A DNA stretch of 64,000 nt from Pulicaria dysenterica (GCA_947179395.2 OX359291.1:19145123-19209122), one strand, 5' to 3'. Shown: positions 11,783 through 22,928, counted from the first letter of the stretch. The notes: generated by a model not told the origin, from the sequence alone. Made by a program: numbers and translations.

Positions 11783-12307
11783 CCCTCTTTCTCTTTCTTC
11801 TTTCACTTTACCACTTCAACTCTCTCTCTCTCTCAAACCCTAGCCGCCATAGCCAATTTTAGAGCTCAAAAAAGGTCCATTTTTTCTTCAAAAATTCACA
11901 AAAAAATTAAGGATTAACTTACGGTTGAAGATCCGGTCGAATCCACGAAGCTTTTCTCGGAAGATCTACGGTGAAAAGTTGCGATTTCTTCATTCTTTTT
12001 CCGATTTTTGTTCGCGGTTTCTCTTCTCACCTTCACGAAATCTTCATCTCCAAAGGTATATTTTTCACCATTCTTGCTTTCCTCCTCGTTAGGATTTCGT
12101 TTTTGCACTAAAAATCATGTGATTTTAGGTTTTTTTTTCTTTGGGGTTTTGGTGAAAAACTTGAAGTATTTGGGTATGGTTGGGGGTTTTGTTTAATGAG
12201 GGGGTTATAGAAAATTTGGTTTAACAACAAAGATCTGTGATATATTTGTATTAGATAAAAGTTATGTTATAAAATTAGATAAAAAGTACAAATTTCGAAC
12301 AGCCTAA

Positions 12308-12437
12308 TCACGGTCAACATACGGTCAACCGTGAGAAAAACCATCTTGTTCTGAATTAATAAAAAAATAAAAAAATAAAAAAAAATGATCAGCATGTTCA
12401 CGGTCGAACCACGGCTGAAACCGTGCTAAAACCGTGA
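12308..12437 (+). promoter_or_regulatory. Two further ACGGTC motif clusters
   Basis: CACGGTCAAC, ACGGTCAACCGTGAG (12309-12334) and CACGGTCGAACCACGG followed by reversed CCGTGC and ACCGTG (12399-12436). They are more degenerate than the upstream clusters. A poly-A-rich stretch separates them. Confidence 0.55.
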
Positions 12438-12837
12438 ACTTGCTGGAATTTTTTTAATTTTTCAAATTTTTTATTTTTTTGACATTTAATTTCCAAATCA
12501 ATCTTATTTAGGCCTATTATAGTATAACTAAGAATAGTATTCACATGATTCACAATTTTCATAACATCTTCTCACGTTTAGGACATGCACACACAATGTA
12601 TGAACATATTCCTATAGAGTTTGTTATATCACTTGACTATACTCTCTAAATATGTTCTATATATATTGAATTATCATCTTCTTGTCATAAGTTTGCAAAA
12701 CAAAGTGTCTTTTATAATTCTAGTGTCTTGACAAGCTTGGATGAACATTTGTTACACCATAGACACACACTAGGTTCCCTATCATTCATTACGATTATTT
12801 GTAAATAATATACGAATTTTTGCATCAATAGATTAAC

Positions 12838-13908
12838 ATGTCACGCCTAAAGACATCTTCCTCTTGCTCCGCCGCTCCCTCTCCAAGGGATATCATGGCT
12901 AACCTCAACAAGCGCCCCATTAATGAAGGACGCTTGGTCGTACCTGCCCACTTACAACAGTTTAACTTGCAAGCCACCTTTGACCAAATGCATTGGTCAA
13001 CCTTTCTAAGACTCCCAAGCAACATTTTCCCGAGGCGCATTCGAGAGTTCTATGCATATTATGCGTATGACGAGGATAATGATCTAATCACATTTAAAAT
13101 TGCCACCCAAGAGTTTGCTTTCACTCTTGCTCAACTAGGTGATATATTGCAAGTACCCTTTTCGGGGTTAAAATTTTATCATGACTCCCATAGCTTGAAC
13201 AACCTCCCTTCGGCTTTCACCACTAGTGAGATAATCGGGTCCATTTGCCACTCAAATGTCCCCCGAGATAAAACCAATCTTTTAGGGAAAGATCTATTAA
13301 GTGAGTGCAATGTATGGAACAAAGTCATTGACTCTAATATCTTTCCTAAATCCGGTCATCATTCGGAGATTAGTGCCACTCAAGCCGTTCTTCTTCATGC
13401 TCTTAAGTCATGCTCGGAGATTAACATTATGTATATCCTTGCAAAAAGGATGGTTGGTCTCCCCTCGAGCCGTCGGGATCTTCCATATGGAAGACTCCTA
13501 ACACTTCTATTTCAACAACTTCCCAACCTTCCTCCTCTCAACCCAACTCCAGGTACTTCATTGCCAATCGATCTTGCTACTCTACGCAAGATGGATTCTC
13601 ATTCCCGCAAAGGGAAGAAGAAGGCACATTCCTCTTCCCATGAAACGGAGGAAGATATTGAGAGATTTTTTGAAGAAGAAGAAGGAGATGCGGAGGTGGA
13701 GAGTTCACTTGCACCGGATTATGGGATGGTTGAAGGCACTACCGATGAGAGGATTGCGGCTCTAAATCGCAACATCAATGAATTGCGTAATGAGCACCGG
13801 TCCTTACGAAAGGAGGTTAAAGGCATAAAGGGAATGTTACGGGCAATCATGAATGCCCTTAAATGCAATTCCGGGACTGACGCCGGGGAGCCTTCTCAAA
13901 GGGGATGA
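12838..13908 (+). CDS. Third ORF of the copia element, plant-transposon-protein type
   Basis: A 356-residue uninterrupted frame from ATG 12838, in the position where SIRE-type elements carry an env-like ORF. The N-terminal half (roughly residues 30-235) has RRIREFYAYYAYDEDNDLIT and a FAFTLAQLGDIL segment, resembling a domain often annotated in plants as putative plant transposon protein. The last third is charged (KKKAHSSSHETEEDIERFFE then acidic residues) and ends in a probable coiled coil, residues 300-345 (AALNRNINELRNEHRSLRKE). No signal peptide or membrane-spanning segment is apparent, which argues against an envelope protein. Function is unknown. The frame is open although gag and pol are broken. 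A palindrome-plus-TATA region lies about 1 kb upstream. Confidence 0.75.
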   Translation: MSRLKTSSSCSAAPSPRDIMANLNKRPINEGRLVVPAHLQQFNLQATFDQMHWSTFLRLPSNIFPRRIREFYAYYAYDEDNDLITFKIATQEFAFTLAQLGDILQVPFSGLKFYHDSHSLNNLPSAFTTSEIIGSICHSNVPRDKTNLLGKDLLSECNVWNKVIDSNIFPKSGHHSEISATQAVLLHALKSCSEINIMYILAKRMVGLPSSRRDLPYGRLLTLLFQQLPNLPPLNPTPGTSLPIDLATLRKMDSHSRKGKKKAHSSSHETEEDIERFFEEEEGDAEVESSLAPDYGMVEGTTDERIAALNRNINELRNEHRSLRKEVKGIKGMLRAIMNALKCNSGTDAGEPSQRG

Positions 13909-14270
13909 TTGATTTTATTATTATGGTATGTCCACAAACAATATAACTTTGGTTCATCTGTTTCTTTTTAAACAATTTATTTTTGGTCTGTGATGTAAGG
14001 ACAATTTTCATATTAGTTATGAATGGTTTTTACTATGCATGCTTATGACTTAGTTTGTGATGAATAGACAATTTGATATATTAGTTATGTATGACTTTTT
14101 GTATGCTTATGATTTGGTGTTGTGGTGACATTGTATTAGTATGATATGGTTGAATATATTGGTTGTCTCTCTACTATGTATTCACCCTCCTTGGCAAGTC
14201 CTTGGTAGTTTCTCCTTACACTTTTATAGATTTCAAAAAGTGGAGTTCTACAATCAAGAGGGAGTTCTCT

Positions 14271-14430
14271 TCAAGGGGGAGCACATGTCAAGGGGGAGTC
14301 CTTTTTGTTAAAAAAAAAGGGGGAGAAGGTATATATATACATGTATATATGTATATGTTAACATGTTAAAGTTATCTATACAATTTGTTCACAAATTGTT
14401 AATTTTTGTCTTTAACAAAAAGGGGGAGAT
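14271..14430 (+). other. Repeated polypurine tracts before 3' LTR
   Basis: The true tract, AAAAAGGGGGAGAT, abuts the 3' LTR at 14417-14430. Three more AGGGGGAG runs lie upstream, at about 14274, 14291 and 14318. Plus-strand DNA synthesis is primed from such a tract; the extra copies could give additional priming sites. Confidence 0.7.
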
Positions 14431-15747
14431 TGTTGGGAAAATAGGAATATAATTTATATTCTCTTTTGTTAATTCAAAAATATACAATATGTTTATATAA
14501 TTGTATCCATTAACATTAACATATGTGCATATATACATCTATATATATAATCAAGCAAATAAATATTTATATTTATTTGTTACAAAGTTTGATTATTCAA
14601 ATCGTCAAAATCCAAATCGTCCAAGATTAAGCGCCATCAACGTTCAAGATGAAGTCTTCGCCGAAGATTCCTACAAGAACAAATTCAATTGATATGAGCA
14701 TAAAAATAAATAATTAAAATAAGTTTAAGTTTTTATAAAATTATTTTTATAAAACTTTTTATAAAAATGGACAAATATTTTATAAACTCATTTGTGTTGG
14801 TTGATTAAATCTAAGAGTTTCCCATTTTAGCAAATACCAAACACAATCCCACTTTAAAACAATACACAACTATATTTAGCAAAGGAATCTCCCAAAGGGG
14901 TAAAATTCCAACATGCTTTGTGTATTGGTTCCAAACTTCCATTTTTGTGTTTAAATTCAAACATTAGAAGTATGGGATCAACCAACCTTTTGAACATCTA
15001 CTTTTCAGTTGATTTTTAAGGTAAAAATGAGTTGAGTGTGGTTTTAAATAAAGCCCAACGTCTATATTGCAAAAACCAAAAAAATGCAGACGTCTCACGG
15101 CCGAAGCCACGGTCGACCGTGGTTCGACCGTCGCGCGTCTGGACAGTTTTGAGACTTGGACCTTTTTCTCTATTTAAATCAACTCAAACCTCATTCATTA
15201 CTCACTTCTTGCAAACACAAAACATTCAGAATACTCTCTAATACTTGAGCTCATATCTTTGAATATTATTTCATCTTTCAAGTTCAAGATTCAAGCAAGA
15301 GTCAAAGCCATCAAAGCTTAAACACTACTCCATACTTTCATATTATTTGTAATAGTGTAAGAATCAACTCTATCCTACCAAATTAGAGTGAAGTGAGGAT
15401 CAACTCTAGCCTTGAGAATTAGAGTGAATAAATGTTATCTTTACCTTATTTGCAAGTTTGAAGATTAATTCTTGCAAGTATAAAAAGAGAAGTGTAAAAG
15501 GTTTATCTCTACCTTCAAAGAGAGAAGCTAGTGGATCAAATTCTTGGTGGGTGAGGCCAAGGAGTGGATGTAGTGCAAGTTTGTTAACACTTGCATGAAC
15601 CACTATAAATCATTGTGTTCAACTTGTGATTGGTGATATCTCTCCAACTCTATATTTTTTATTTTCTTGCAAGAACTTGTAAAAACTTCAAAAATTGGAC
15701 ATATAACATATTAACCCCCCCCCCCCCCCCCCCTCTAGGTTCCAACA
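14431..15747 (+). repeat. 3' LTR of copia element
   Basis: Same ends as the 5' LTR. Differences noted by eye are scattered single bases (for example near 14460, 14602, 14892, 15089, 15158, 15361 and 15428), one lost T near 14931 and a longer poly-C run near the end. Confidence 0.95.
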
Positions 15748-15900
15748 TGTAGCATCTGCAGAAAAAAGTTTCTCAAAATTTTAGCTGTTGAAATTCTACT
15801 TACGGTCCAACATTTCACAAGCAAGGCTTAATAGATTGTCAATGATAGCTATTTTACTACAATTCTTTTGTTTTAGTTTTTGATATAATAAATATCGTAG
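15748..15900 (+). pseudogene. hAT transposase C-terminus, right of insertion
   Basis: Reading on from the duplication gives ASAEKSFSKF, a TAG at 15782-15784, then LLKFYLRSNISQARLNRLSM: the C-terminal dimerisation motif of hAT transposases. Joined in thought to 5050-5286 (VTV then ASAE) it shows the copia element entered within this conserved motif. The stop codon and the upstream frameshift show the gene was non-functional. Confidence 0.75.
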
Positions 15901-16005
15901 GATTAGTGAATTTTTCCTTATATTTATATGTGTGTGTGTGTTACGGGCCCATCTTTTCACTTCGCACATGGCCTTCAAAATCCACGAGACGCCCCTGCCT
16001 GCAAC

Positions 16006-17967
16006 TAGTAGCAATACCAGCCAGAGTTGAAAGAGAGAGAAACCAACGATGGGTTGATGGCACTGGTTGTTTACCAGCTTGAACCTGCCAAGCGGGTAAC
16101 CCTCCGATATGGGTGGTTTTATAATTTCCAGCAGAACTTCGCCTCCTCCATCAATACTACTTTTTATCTATCAACATCAATTTTTAATTTTCTCTAGTCA
16201 TCTTCATCTTTTCGATCAAAACGATCTCTACCACCGATTTCACCTCTATCGGCACCACTTTTATTTGTGAACCCGCTTCTAGTTTTTTATTTTTTCTCTT
16301 AACCTCTATTTTCAATTTAACATGTTATGGCAGATTTAAGAAAAAAAATAACTGGTTAAATATCACTCTGCGATCTAAAACCCTTGTAACAAAAACGTAA
16401 AATCAAATAATCTGACAGTATATAAAATTAAAACATGTTATACTAAATAAGAGAACACAAACAACATCACCTTTTACTTTCATTTCTCTCACTCTCTCTT
16501 AGTTTTAAACTTTGGGTTAAGATGCTCTCATATTATGATCAAACATTCTCTATCATATTTTCTTATAAAAAAGAGGGTGAAACATTTATTATAAGCTAAG
16601 AATAAGTCCCTTTGTAGATAAGAGAATAGAAAAAAAAAATCTTTGAATAACTTTTTTTTTACAGCGAATTAGTGGGCCGGATCCGCAGTGACATCCATAC
16701 GGGCAGTATGCGAACTCTGAGCCACTCACCATGAGGGATTAAACCCTCTTCCGTTATCTATGGAAACCACTATTATGAGGAATAATACCTCCACCAATTT
16801 TTTTTAAGGAAAACACCATCCCCAAGGCTTGAACCCAAGACCTTGAGGATGTTATCAAACCCAGTTATCTTTGAATAACTGTACGTTGTGATATAAAGGG
16901 AAAAAAAAGCTCGGATAAAGTCGGGTTGAAAAGCCGAGTGACGGATCCGATAGGAGCACTATACCGGTGTTCCTTGACTACTCATTAGCCTCGGGCCGAC
17001 CAGTATATATGGGTGGCCTAGAAAAACACAGGACAATAGTACATCGCACATGCACGTTGGTCCACACATTTGTTGCTTCTTAACAGCATCATCCACTTGA
17101 AAGTTTTTGATATATTGTGTGGTGATAACTGATAAGTTATATTTTTATAACTTGAATGTATGTTATCAAAGTTTTTTGTTTGGTTACAAAGTTACATTTA
17201 CACCATAAAACAAATTCTACATTATTTTATTAATTCTGTTTATTTTCTAAATCAAGTAGGGTTAAACTTTTTGAAACTTTCAGACTCGGGTTTTTACTGA
17301 AAAAAATAGGATTGATTGTTGCAGCAACATTTTTAGCGTGCGCAAGCAGCTCTGTTTTTATTTTGTCTTATGCACGGTTTAATCCAAATAAAAATAAATT
17401 TTACTAAAAATCACCTTTAGATGTCAGTTCATAAAAAACTAAATTCATTAACCAAAAAGACATGTAACCAATTAAATAAATATTTTTAAATTCTATTAAA
17501 CTACTTACACGATTTAATAAAAAAAATAGAACAAATAGTTACTACATATATATGTAATTAGAGTGATAGAAGTGATTATCGCCTACCATACCATCACAAC
17601 AGCTTTTCACTACCACCACTCCATCCACCAAATAAATTGGTAGTGGTTACTTTAAATTACACTAACCTATAAATTACAAGCTTTTATGGATAATGTACAA
17701 AACTACAAGTTGTAAAACCAAATTAATACTCTGATGTAACCCGCATAGCGATGATGTGTCTCACACTTTCATTTATCCATGCCCTCCCCTCTCGTGGAAT
17801 CTCCACACACCACCTAATCCATGCGGTGATGGAGTGCGAATTTTGTTTCACCACGGTACGTACCATATAAGCACAATTTCATTAAAAGAAATTGTAAGAG
17901 AAAGAAAATACTAAACTCTCGCACTAACAACGGTTCTCGAATAAACACTTATATAGGCAAAAGTTTA
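16006..17967. other. Non-coding with a SINE-like copy near 16.8 kb
   Basis: No coding region recognised. At 16800-16880, minus strand, GGTCTTGGGTTCAAGCC resembles a pol III box B and the opposite end is A-rich, so a tRNA-derived SINE fragment is possible. The remainder is AT-rich DNA of unknown origin. Confidence 0.4.
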
Positions 17968-18180
17968 AACGAGAACTGTTTTTCGTACGAGTACTGTGAG
18001 AACTAATTTGAGCCGTCCAATTCCCCCTCTTTTAATGTCATTGCCCACCCATGAATTCCTCACATGCACGCTGCCACACTTGATCCTTTCCACGCTCTCC
18101 ATCTATGAACTTCCCATAACCAAGGAACGGCTGAGATTGGTTCTCGCAGTTTCGTACGAAAAACAGTTCTCGTTTGAACC

Positions 18181-18220
<40 letters not shown>
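17968..18220 (+). mobile_element. (TA)n-associated MITE, copy 1
   Basis: The left end ACGAGAACTGTTTTTCGTAC (from about 17970) and the right end, reverse-complemented (AACGAGAACTGTTTTTCGTA), are near-identical inverted repeats extending about 50 bp to the AGCCGT motif. The interior (GCCGTCCAATTCC ... GGAACGGCTGAGATTGG) matches the copy at 38186-38402, and in reverse orientation the copy at 23000-23228. A (TA)n tract abuts the right end, and a short TATATA lies on the left. Confidence 0.8.
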
Positions 18221-18222
<2 letters not shown>

Positions 18223-18284
18223 GGTTTATTTTTAAGTGAACTTTAAGAGTTTTTAACGACAAATAAAAAAACCTACCTAATATG

Positions 18285-18475
18285 GGAAAAATTCATATGA
18301 GAACTGTTTTTTTTACGTAAACCGCAAAAATCTTAGCTCTTGATTAAAATTAATCAATTACAAAGATTTTAGCTCATTAATTACTAATTCTTAATGAGGG
18401 ATATTTCGAGAATATAAACCCTCGCACATTAATAATGACTCATGACCTGAACGCAATTTATGATTAAGTAATATA
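18285..18475 (+). mobile_element. Partial relative of the GAGAAC-type MITEs
   Basis: Starts AAAATTCATATGAGAACTGT, then TCTTAGCTCTTGATTAAAAT, which resembles the interior of the element at 4672-5005 (GATCTTGATTAATTTAAATC). The right end is unclear. Likely a truncated member of the same superfamily. Confidence 0.4.
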
Positions 18476-19136
18476 TAAATGACTAGAGAACTGTTCAATA
18501 TAGTCCATACTTATTGTATAGTTCCAATGGACTAATTTTAGCCCTTGGATCAGCCCCATCAATGGTCCAGATTGAATTTTAAAAATTTGAGCGGAGTGAC
18601 ATTTTCATAATTAACATGTAATAATTTTACCATCACATGTGATTGTATACTGAATCACATGTGATTTTATATTGAATCACATGTGATTAAATATTAAAAT
18701 TTAGTATTATGCTTTTTATATGGACTATATTAAAAAAAACTCAAAATGACTAAAATACTTTATCAATAAATCATTAATAACATTATAAACACTTTTTACA
18801 ATTCTCATATAAAGACTCCGACTTTACCACTTGATGAAGTATTAATTAAATAAAATATTAACGTGTAAAACTCACCACCAAATGTATGCATTGTTGTTAG
18901 AAGCAACTACGTGGTAGAAATAAGAAATTGGACGTGGAGAGTACTACTAGCACTTTCTGTGTATGACGACGTTCGTGGAAATTTCCTTCATTGTGGATAT
19001 TATTACAAGATATATATATTTTTTTAATAACCAATCAAAAACATCCCCATCTACTTTCGTATCTTCTAGAATCCACGTGACGTCCACTTAACACCCTTTT
19101 TCAAATGTTGACAAACTCTTAACGTGGTAAGGTTCT
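18476..19136. other. Non-coding, nothing recognised
   Basis: AT-rich. It contains three ATCACATGTGATT-type palindromic units near 18630-18690, spaced about 20-25 bp apart. No gene. Confidence 0.4.
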
Positions 19137-19945
19137 ATATACAACATTCCTTAAACATAGAACTTAAAGAACTATTTTGAAGATGACACGTATCATGTGT
19201 TTAGGGGTAAAAATGAAAAATTAGAAAAAAAACTTATGGCGCTAGCACCCCTCTCAAGCGATCACTCCATTTAAAAAAAACCCCTCGCTTATTTTCAATT
19301 ATCATAACTCGTTCGTTTTTAAGATTTTTAACAAAAAAAATTATATCATTAGATTTAATTTTTCGTCCTCTTTCAAACAAGATCAGACTTGATATATTTC
19401 TGAAACTTTTTTTTAAATGCAAAGTTTGCATTTTGAGTTGGGTTTTATTCTAAATGCAATATGCAAAAAATCAAAAAATACAGAATATGAAAATGCAGGT
19501 CATGCAGATGCTTCCAAAATGCAAAATGCAAACCTAAAAATGATTTAATGAAAATGCAGCCAAAATGCAAAATCACATATTCAAACCCAAAATGCAAAAT
19601 ATGTACACAAACACTATAATGCAGCCTAAAATGCAAACAAAATTTGCATTTTCAAAAAAAAATTTAGAAAAATATGGAAAGAGTGGTCTTGATTGAAAGA
19701 GGATTAAATAACTAAAAGATTGGTATAATTTTTTGTTTTAATTCACAAAACTTAAAAAGTTGTGATAATTTAAAGTTTTTTGGGGATTTTTTTTAATGTG
19801 GGTTGTTGGGGGGAGAATTTTCCATGTTTGCCCTTTTACTTGATAATTACAATTATGTCATCTTTAAATCTCATCAATTGATTTTGATGATCTAATGGTT
19901 TAGATTGGTTCTGTATGTTCTTTGTTTAACACATGGTTCTTTATC
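19137..19945. mobile_element. Foldback/TIR element with internal ATGCAAAA array
   Basis: 19266-19420 and about 19678-19800 are imperfect inverted copies: TTGTTTGAAAGAGGA on the reverse strand of the left arm matches TTGATTGAAAGAGGA on the right, and both continue through an AT-rich run to a GTTATGATAATT / GTTGTGATAATT motif. Weaker inverted similarity extends outward to about 19137 and 19945 (GTTCTATGTTTAAGG against GTTCTTTGTTTAACA). Between the arms, 19417-19655 holds more than a dozen ATGCAAA / ATGCAG units, several as AAAATGCAAAATGCA. No target duplication was identified. Confidence 0.55.
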
Positions 19946-20220
19946 GATGCATTTTCCTCCTAATGTAACATCAGGTTTTATTACGCTAAGACCATAAGCA
20001 TCTAATTTTTTTTTTTAAATTTCTACGAGTTTTTTTTATACCAGCCCAACCGCGATGGTGTTTGGTGATAAAGCTGGTGCAACCACCCCTGGATCACATG
20101 CCGGTGCGCATGGTCTGACTATATATTACATAGGCCTTAATTTAAATAGAAATTGAAACTCCATGTTGTCCAAGAAGCTAACACAAGAATTTTTGTGAAC
20201 GTTGGTATCATATAACGGTA

Positions 20221-20280
20221 CTATGAGTGTTTTTCGGGTTTTTCCGGTTTTTCCGGTTTTTCCGGTTAATCGGGTCTGGT
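20221..20280 (+). repeat. CCGGTTTTT tandem run
   Basis: GGGTTTTTCCGG followed by two more TTTTTCCGG units and a diverged CGGG end. Resembles the GGTTC/CCGG repeats at 3545, 45340 and 61714. Confidence 0.5.
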
Positions 20281-20440
20281 TAATGAGATTTTAGTTGTTG
20301 TTATGGTATTTTTTTAGGTCAAAATCTGAAATAGAACACAATTTATGTAAAGCACTGTTAACTAAATTGTTATTTTTAGGGTAAACTAAATTATTTTAAA
20401 TTAATAAACCGAATATTAAACTATAATATCCACTTAGGAT

Positions 20441-20566
20441 GTAATCATGTAATCTAGTGGTAAGCACTAAGTGCTTTGATGTGGTACCTCATAGACTAAA
20501 GGTCATGGGTTCAAGTCCCGTTAATAGCAAAGTTACCTAGATTTAGAAGCCGTTAAAAAAATATAA
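20441..20566 (+). repeat. tRNA-derived SINE
   Basis: A pol III box A-like TAGTGGTAAGCAC at 20453-20465 and box B GGTTCAAGTCC at 20508-20518 are spaced as in a tRNA promoter. After them comes GAAGCCGTTAAAAAAATAT, an A-rich tail. The SINE on the minus strand at 60972-61102 ends with a similar GTCGTTAAAAAAAAT tail, so they may be one family. Confidence 0.65.
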
Positions 20567-22924
20567 TATGTTATTTCTTTTAAATAAGATCATTTTTTAA
20601 TTATGTTTTGGTGTCATCAATAAATTACTTGTGAAACCAAAAATATATAGCGAAATTGAAACTTTTCACTACATGTGTAAAATTGACTAGTAGCTCGTGC
20701 TACTACCGGACTCTTAATAGGTCGGCCCTGGTTTTCTCCTATTAAACACAACTTATTAGGATCATGTTTACTAGGATCCTGAATATTTAATCATGTTGAC
20801 TCTATAATACCAACGTATACATATAGTCATGTTTCGGATTAAATTTCATGTGTCTAATCGGATTTCGGTTGACGTGATTAAACATTTTGTTAAACCTACA
20901 TTACTCAAACACCAAGCCACTTTACCCTTTAAATTTTTTTATAACAGCAAAACACACGCACACACTAACCTACTTCTAAATCTACACATTTTATTCACTG
21001 TAAAACTTAAACGAACAAGGGGATCACCTTCCAATACCATAACAAACTATTAGTATATCTAGGACTAGTCTTGTGACTTCGGAGGTTAGATTCATTAATA
21101 GTTTAGGATCATTGTTACATGTTAGCTCATGCCCTTGTTAGCTCTTTGAGTTTCTCTATGTTTTTATTTACGAAGAGACGATTTATACACGTTTATTTCA
21201 ACATACGTATTATTGTTATAAACATACGTCTTTTATTGTATATTATAAATGAATTTTGTACATAATTCATATAACTTGTTTAAGCCATTTTGTACCCTTT
21301 ATCTTACAAGTGAATTAATTCAATATTTTATGGTTTTCCTCTGTTTTTAGTAACGGGGTTCATATGCTTTAACATTAACGCAACTCGTTTAACTAACAGT
21401 GTCAAAAAGTTAAAACGCTAATCCATACACACCCTTGTTAAAGGGGTTAATTGTGCTAGTTATCGGTTTATGCTCCGAACTATAGTTAAAAGCACACAAG
21501 TTATTAATATATCATGGGCAGAATAATTTGAAACTACATGGTATATATAAAGTGTGAATAGTTGCAAAAATAAACATGATTTTTTTATGTTAATAGATTT
21601 TAATCATTTTTAAAATATAATTAAAAGAATAGGTTTATAGCATAATCATATTATTTTTGAAATATCTTTTACCAATTATAATCTTTTATTTCAAAATACA
21701 TTCAAATTAGTGTTGGAATTTTCCTCACTAATATTTATCTTTATTTATTTTTAAAATGACTAACAACTATCAATGTAAATATGTGAGTATATCAATTTTT
21801 TATTCATCTTCAGATTTCCAAATATGTTTATAGATATATCATATTATTATAATTTTACATCATAAATATTTATAATTTATATCAACAATTCTCGTATTTA
21901 TACAAGAGGTATTAAACTAGTACTTTTAAATACGTTAGCGGATTAGAAACTAGTCCCGGGTTAATCCACACCTAATTTATTTATTGAACAAATTAGTCGT
22001 GTCGATTCACTATAACTTGTTTATCTGCAAATCTAATATATTTATTTAATGTCCGGTACAATGCTACATATCATCTTTCCATAACCTATCGTTAATTGTT
22101 TTATAATAGCCGAACATATATACTCTCTAAACATCAAAATATACTATGTATTCATAAAGAGACTAAAATCAATCATAAAAAAACATATTTCCAACATTTT
22201 ATAACCACAAGATTACAATTACTTAACAAATATTTTTTTAGGATATACTAAACACAATAAGATTTGAATCTTTGAAGCTACGTATTTGATGCCTTTTTCC
22301 TTTTCGTATGTTATCTCTAATTTTTAATTAATATTTAAATACGTACAAAGATTCCGTCGAATTTAAAAAGCTAAATTATTTGTAACAAAAATTTCAGAAA
22401 AGAAACTGATGATGTACCACTCGTTTATTCTTAGCCAATCAAAATATGACGATTATTGAATACCACAAAAATGTTCGTTGATTGTTATATTTTTTTATTT
22501 CTTTTTCCTCACATGTACCCATCCCGCCAGCCCTTTTGGAACGAAAAAACAAACGTTATTTATTTTCTACGGGGACCCCTGGCCGTACTTTGTCTTACAA
22601 ATGGAGCTATATTGGTAAAAAAGTTAATTTTAAGGCTAGATAAATTTATTTGATTGTCGTTAAAAAAGTTCTTTCAAATGAGAATTATTTTTACTTTAAT
22701 GATACAGTGATCGAATTCACCTTTTATATTTTTTAGAAACGTGAATCTATTTTGTTTTCCACTATAGCATTGTTAGTTTAAAAAGAGAAATCACTATATA
22801 ACAAAACGCTTCCTTTGCCAATCCACCTAAGGAACTGTTTGTTAATGAGTTTAGTTGTTTTAAAATATATAATATTCAAAGAAACTTTGCAGAAAAAGAC
22901 AAAATAAACAGTATTAATTCTTCC

Positions 22925-22928
<4 letters not shown>
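20567..22928. other. AT-rich non-coding, nothing recognised
   Basis: Short frames only, without recognisable domains. No repeat structure could be placed by eye. Confidence 0.5.

Larger units (their letters stand above)
5287..15747 (+). mobile_element. Ty1/copia retrotransposon, SIRE-like, with third ORF
   Basis: A 10,461-bp element bounded by TGTTGG...CCAACA LTRs of 1,316 and 1,317 bp and flanked by the 5-bp duplication TGTAG (5282-5286 and 15748-15752). The order is LTR, tRNA-iMet-type primer site, gag, protease-integrase-RT-RNase H, a 1.2-kb spacer, a third ORF, polypurine tracts, LTR. The integrase-before-RT order gives copia; the extra 3' ORF and size suggest the SIRE/Maximus lineage. 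By eye the two LTRs differ by about 12 substitutions plus small indels (under 1 percent), so the insertion is recent. The copy is nonetheless defective: gag has an in-frame TAG and pol a frameshift. Confidence 0.95.
4492..16005 (+). mobile_element. Deleted hAT element hosting the copia insertion
   Basis: The 8-bp repeat CCTGCAAC is at 4492-4499 and 15998-16005. The ends between them are CAGGGGTGTCTTTGAGG (from 4500) and, reverse-complemented from 15997, CAGGGGCGTCTCGTGGA, a short imperfect terminal inverted repeat. An 8-bp duplication and CAGGGG ends fit hAT elements. Removing the 10.46-kb copia element and its duplication leaves about 1.03 kb. That remnant contains the C-terminal coding part of a hAT transposase plus simple repeats and a small TIR element, so the hAT was already internally deleted. 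Confidence 0.8.

Noticed and set aside
11604..12196. Short frames between pol and the third ORF
   Set aside because: They overlap the palindromes and leader; no domain, and they are broken by the TATA and pyrimidine-rich stretch.
20441..20566. Possible functional tRNA gene
   Set aside because: Box A and box B are present, but the acceptor and anticodon stems do not pair and an A-rich tail follows, so a SINE fits better.
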